Shown here piece by piece: positions 5,105 through 6,255 of a stretch of DNA of 6,255 nt. The translations under genes were made by a program, and so were the position numbers. Every line of letters starts with the position of its first letter. Position 1 is the first letter of the stretch. Source of the stretch: Nitriliruptoraceae bacterium. GTDB taxonomy: Bacteria > Actinomycetota > Nitriliruptoria > Nitriliruptorales > Nitriliruptoraceae. The notes beneath the pieces are model-generated. The model was not told where the DNA came from and made no database searches. It saw only the letters and a list, made by a program, of their open reading frames with translations. Location of the stretch: assembly GCA_007118045.1 (NCBI GenBank), contig SKTG01000416.1:1-6255 (forward strand), read 5' to 3'.

Positions 5105-6255
5105 TCACTCCACCCCCGGCCAGAGCCAGATCGCGGTCGTGACGATGATCCCGACCATCCCGACGATGCCGAGCGCCACGCCGTCGATCAACACGCCGGT
5201 CATCACCACGGCGAGGGCGATCGCTCCCCACAGCGGCCACAACGAGTGCCCCGGCAGGGTCACGATGTGGTCGGGCTCACCGTCCATCCCGGTCGTGGCG
5301 ATCGCCTGGCGGAGGCCGGTCTCGGGCCGGTCGAGTTGGCGTTGCCAATCCGGCGGGTCCGGGTCCGGAGCCTGGTGCGCGCCGAGGGTCGAGCGGCGGT
5401 CCCACATCGGCTCCGGGCTGCGCACCCGGATCGTGGAGCGGAAGTTGTAGTTGGGTGCCGGCGAGCCGGTCGCCCACTCCAGCGTGTCCGCGCCCCACGG
5501 GTCGTTCGGCGCGGTCTCGCCACCGGGCCGGTGGGCCAGGATCAGCATGATCGTGAAGAGCAGCATCCCGACGCCCATGATGTACGAACCGATGCTTGAG
5601 ACCAGGTTCAGCCCCTCCCACCCGAGTCCTTCCTCGAAGGTCCAGACCCTCCGCGGCATGCCGAACAGGCCGAGCGTGTGCTGTGGGAAGAACGCGAGGT
5701 TGAAGCCGACGAAGTTGAGGGCGAAGGCCCAGATGCCCAGCTTCTCGTCGAGCATGCGCCCCGTGAGCTTCGGCATCCAGTGGTGGAAGGCGCCGAGGAT
5801 CGGGAACAGCGAGCCGCCGACGAGCACGTAGTGGAAGTGGGCGACGATGAAGTACGTGTCGTGCGCCTGCCAGTCGAAGGGCACCATCGCGACCATCACC
5901 CCGGTGACGCCACCGGCGACGAACACGAACAGGAACCCGACCACGTACATCATGGCGGCGTTCCAGCGGATGCGACCCCACCACATGGTGCCGATGAACG
6001 ACATCACGATGACCCCCGAGGGGATCGCGATCATGAAGCTGGCGGCGGTGAACAGCGAGGTGGCGAGCAGTGGGATGCCCGTGGCGTACATGTGGTGCAC
6101 CCACAACCCGAAGCTGAGGATCCCGATCGCCACCAACGAGGCGATCACGGCGGTGCGACCGGCCATGCGCCGGCGTGTCGCCACGGTCACGATCGACGCC
6201 GCCATCCCCAACGCCGGGATCAGCTGGATGTAGACCTCCGGGTGACCGAACCACC
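5105..6255 (-). CDS. ctaD: heme-copper oxidase subunit I (partial, 5' end outside window) fused to two subunit III helices
   Basis: This is the catalytic subunit of the terminal oxidase, which reduces O2 and contributes to the proton gradient. The last 382 residues are visible; the gene begins beyond the right edge. Numbering from the first visible codon: GHPEVY (3-8) supplies a CuB His, the D-channel Glu and the active-site Tyr. VHHM (52-55) gives the other two CuB His. HDTY (131-134) is the Mg-site region, AHFHYV (138-143) holds the heme a3 and heme a His, and GMPRR (198-202) gives the propionate Arg pair. DPWGADTLEW (252-261) marks the end of the core. After a polar linker, GHSLWPLWGA and two helices (335-378) ending WLWPGVE match the start of subunit III. 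The K-channel motif reads IPSGVIVMSF (77-86 by alignment), with Ile82 in place of Lys. Subunit II (ctaC) and the promoter are expected to the right. Confidence 0.95.
   Translation of the reverse strand, partial: WFGHPEVYIQLIPALGMAASIVTVATRRRMAGRTAVIASLVAIGILSFGLWVHHMYATGIPLLATSLFTAASFMIAIPSGVIVMSFIGTMWWGRIRWNAAMMYVVGFLFVFVAGGVTGVMVAMVPFDWQAHDTYFIVAHFHYVLVGGSLFPILGAFHHWMPKLTGRMLDEKLGIWAFALNFVGFNLAFFPQHTLGLFGMPRRVWTFEEGLGWEGLNLVSSIGSYIMGVGMLLFTIMLILAHRPGGETAPNDPWGADTLEWATGSPAPNYNFRSTIRVRSPEPMWDRRSTLGAHQAPDPDPPDWQRQLDRPETGLRQAIATTGMDGEPDHIVTLPGHSLWPLWGAIALAVVMTGVLIDGVALGIVGMVGIIVTTAIWLWPGVE

Noticed and set aside
3432..5142. Long + strand open frames opposite ctaG, orf121 and ctaE
   Set aside because: They are Arg/His/Gln-rich low-complexity translations opposite well-supported oxidase genes.

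Overview
The window is very GC-rich (roughly 70% or more by eye). GTG starts, strong Shine-Dalgarno sites and an actinobacterial-type LexA operator all point to a high-GC actinobacterium. The RecA has no intein. The recA-recX pair and the style of the caa3-type oxidase locus would also fit a deep-branching class such as Nitriliruptoria or Acidimicrobiia, but that placement is inference only.

Left part, + strand (1-2199): an 18-bp perfect palindrome, then an SOS box (CGAAC-N4-GTTCG) with an overlapping possible -10 element, then a leader of about 210 nt. These precede recA (GTG start at 338), which is followed 2 nt later by recX. This is the standard DNA-damage pair: the recombinase and LexA co-protease, and its modulator.

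Middle (2200-3266): a non-coding array of twelve 17-18-nt direct repeats built around GCCCGGGC follows recX directly, and its first degenerate copy contains the recX stop codon. The last two units form a perfect 11-bp hairpin. Next comes a 186-aa multi-pass membrane protein of unknown function (2523-3083, + strand) with an excellent ribosome-binding site. It converges on the oxidase operon across 183 bp that hold two hairpins and a second, unrelated set of GC-rich repeats.

Right part, - strand (6255 down to 3267): a tightly packed heme-copper oxidase operon read right to left. It runs ctaD (subunit I, 5' end cut by the window), ctaE-like subunit III, a 121-aa three-helix protein ending in DPCW, then ctaG (CuB insertion factor). 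Junctions are 1-nt gaps or 1-4-nt overlaps. Subunit I carries the first two helices of subunit III at its C-terminus and ctaE holds the remaining five, the split known from caa3 oxidases.

The most notable observation is that subunit I keeps the heme and CuB ligands, the active-site Tyr and the D-channel Glu, but has Ile where the K-channel Lys should be. Its partner subunit III has lost its conserved polar residues. This suggests a divergent oxygen reductase, or possibly an NO-reductase-like branch, that is worth a phylogenetic check.
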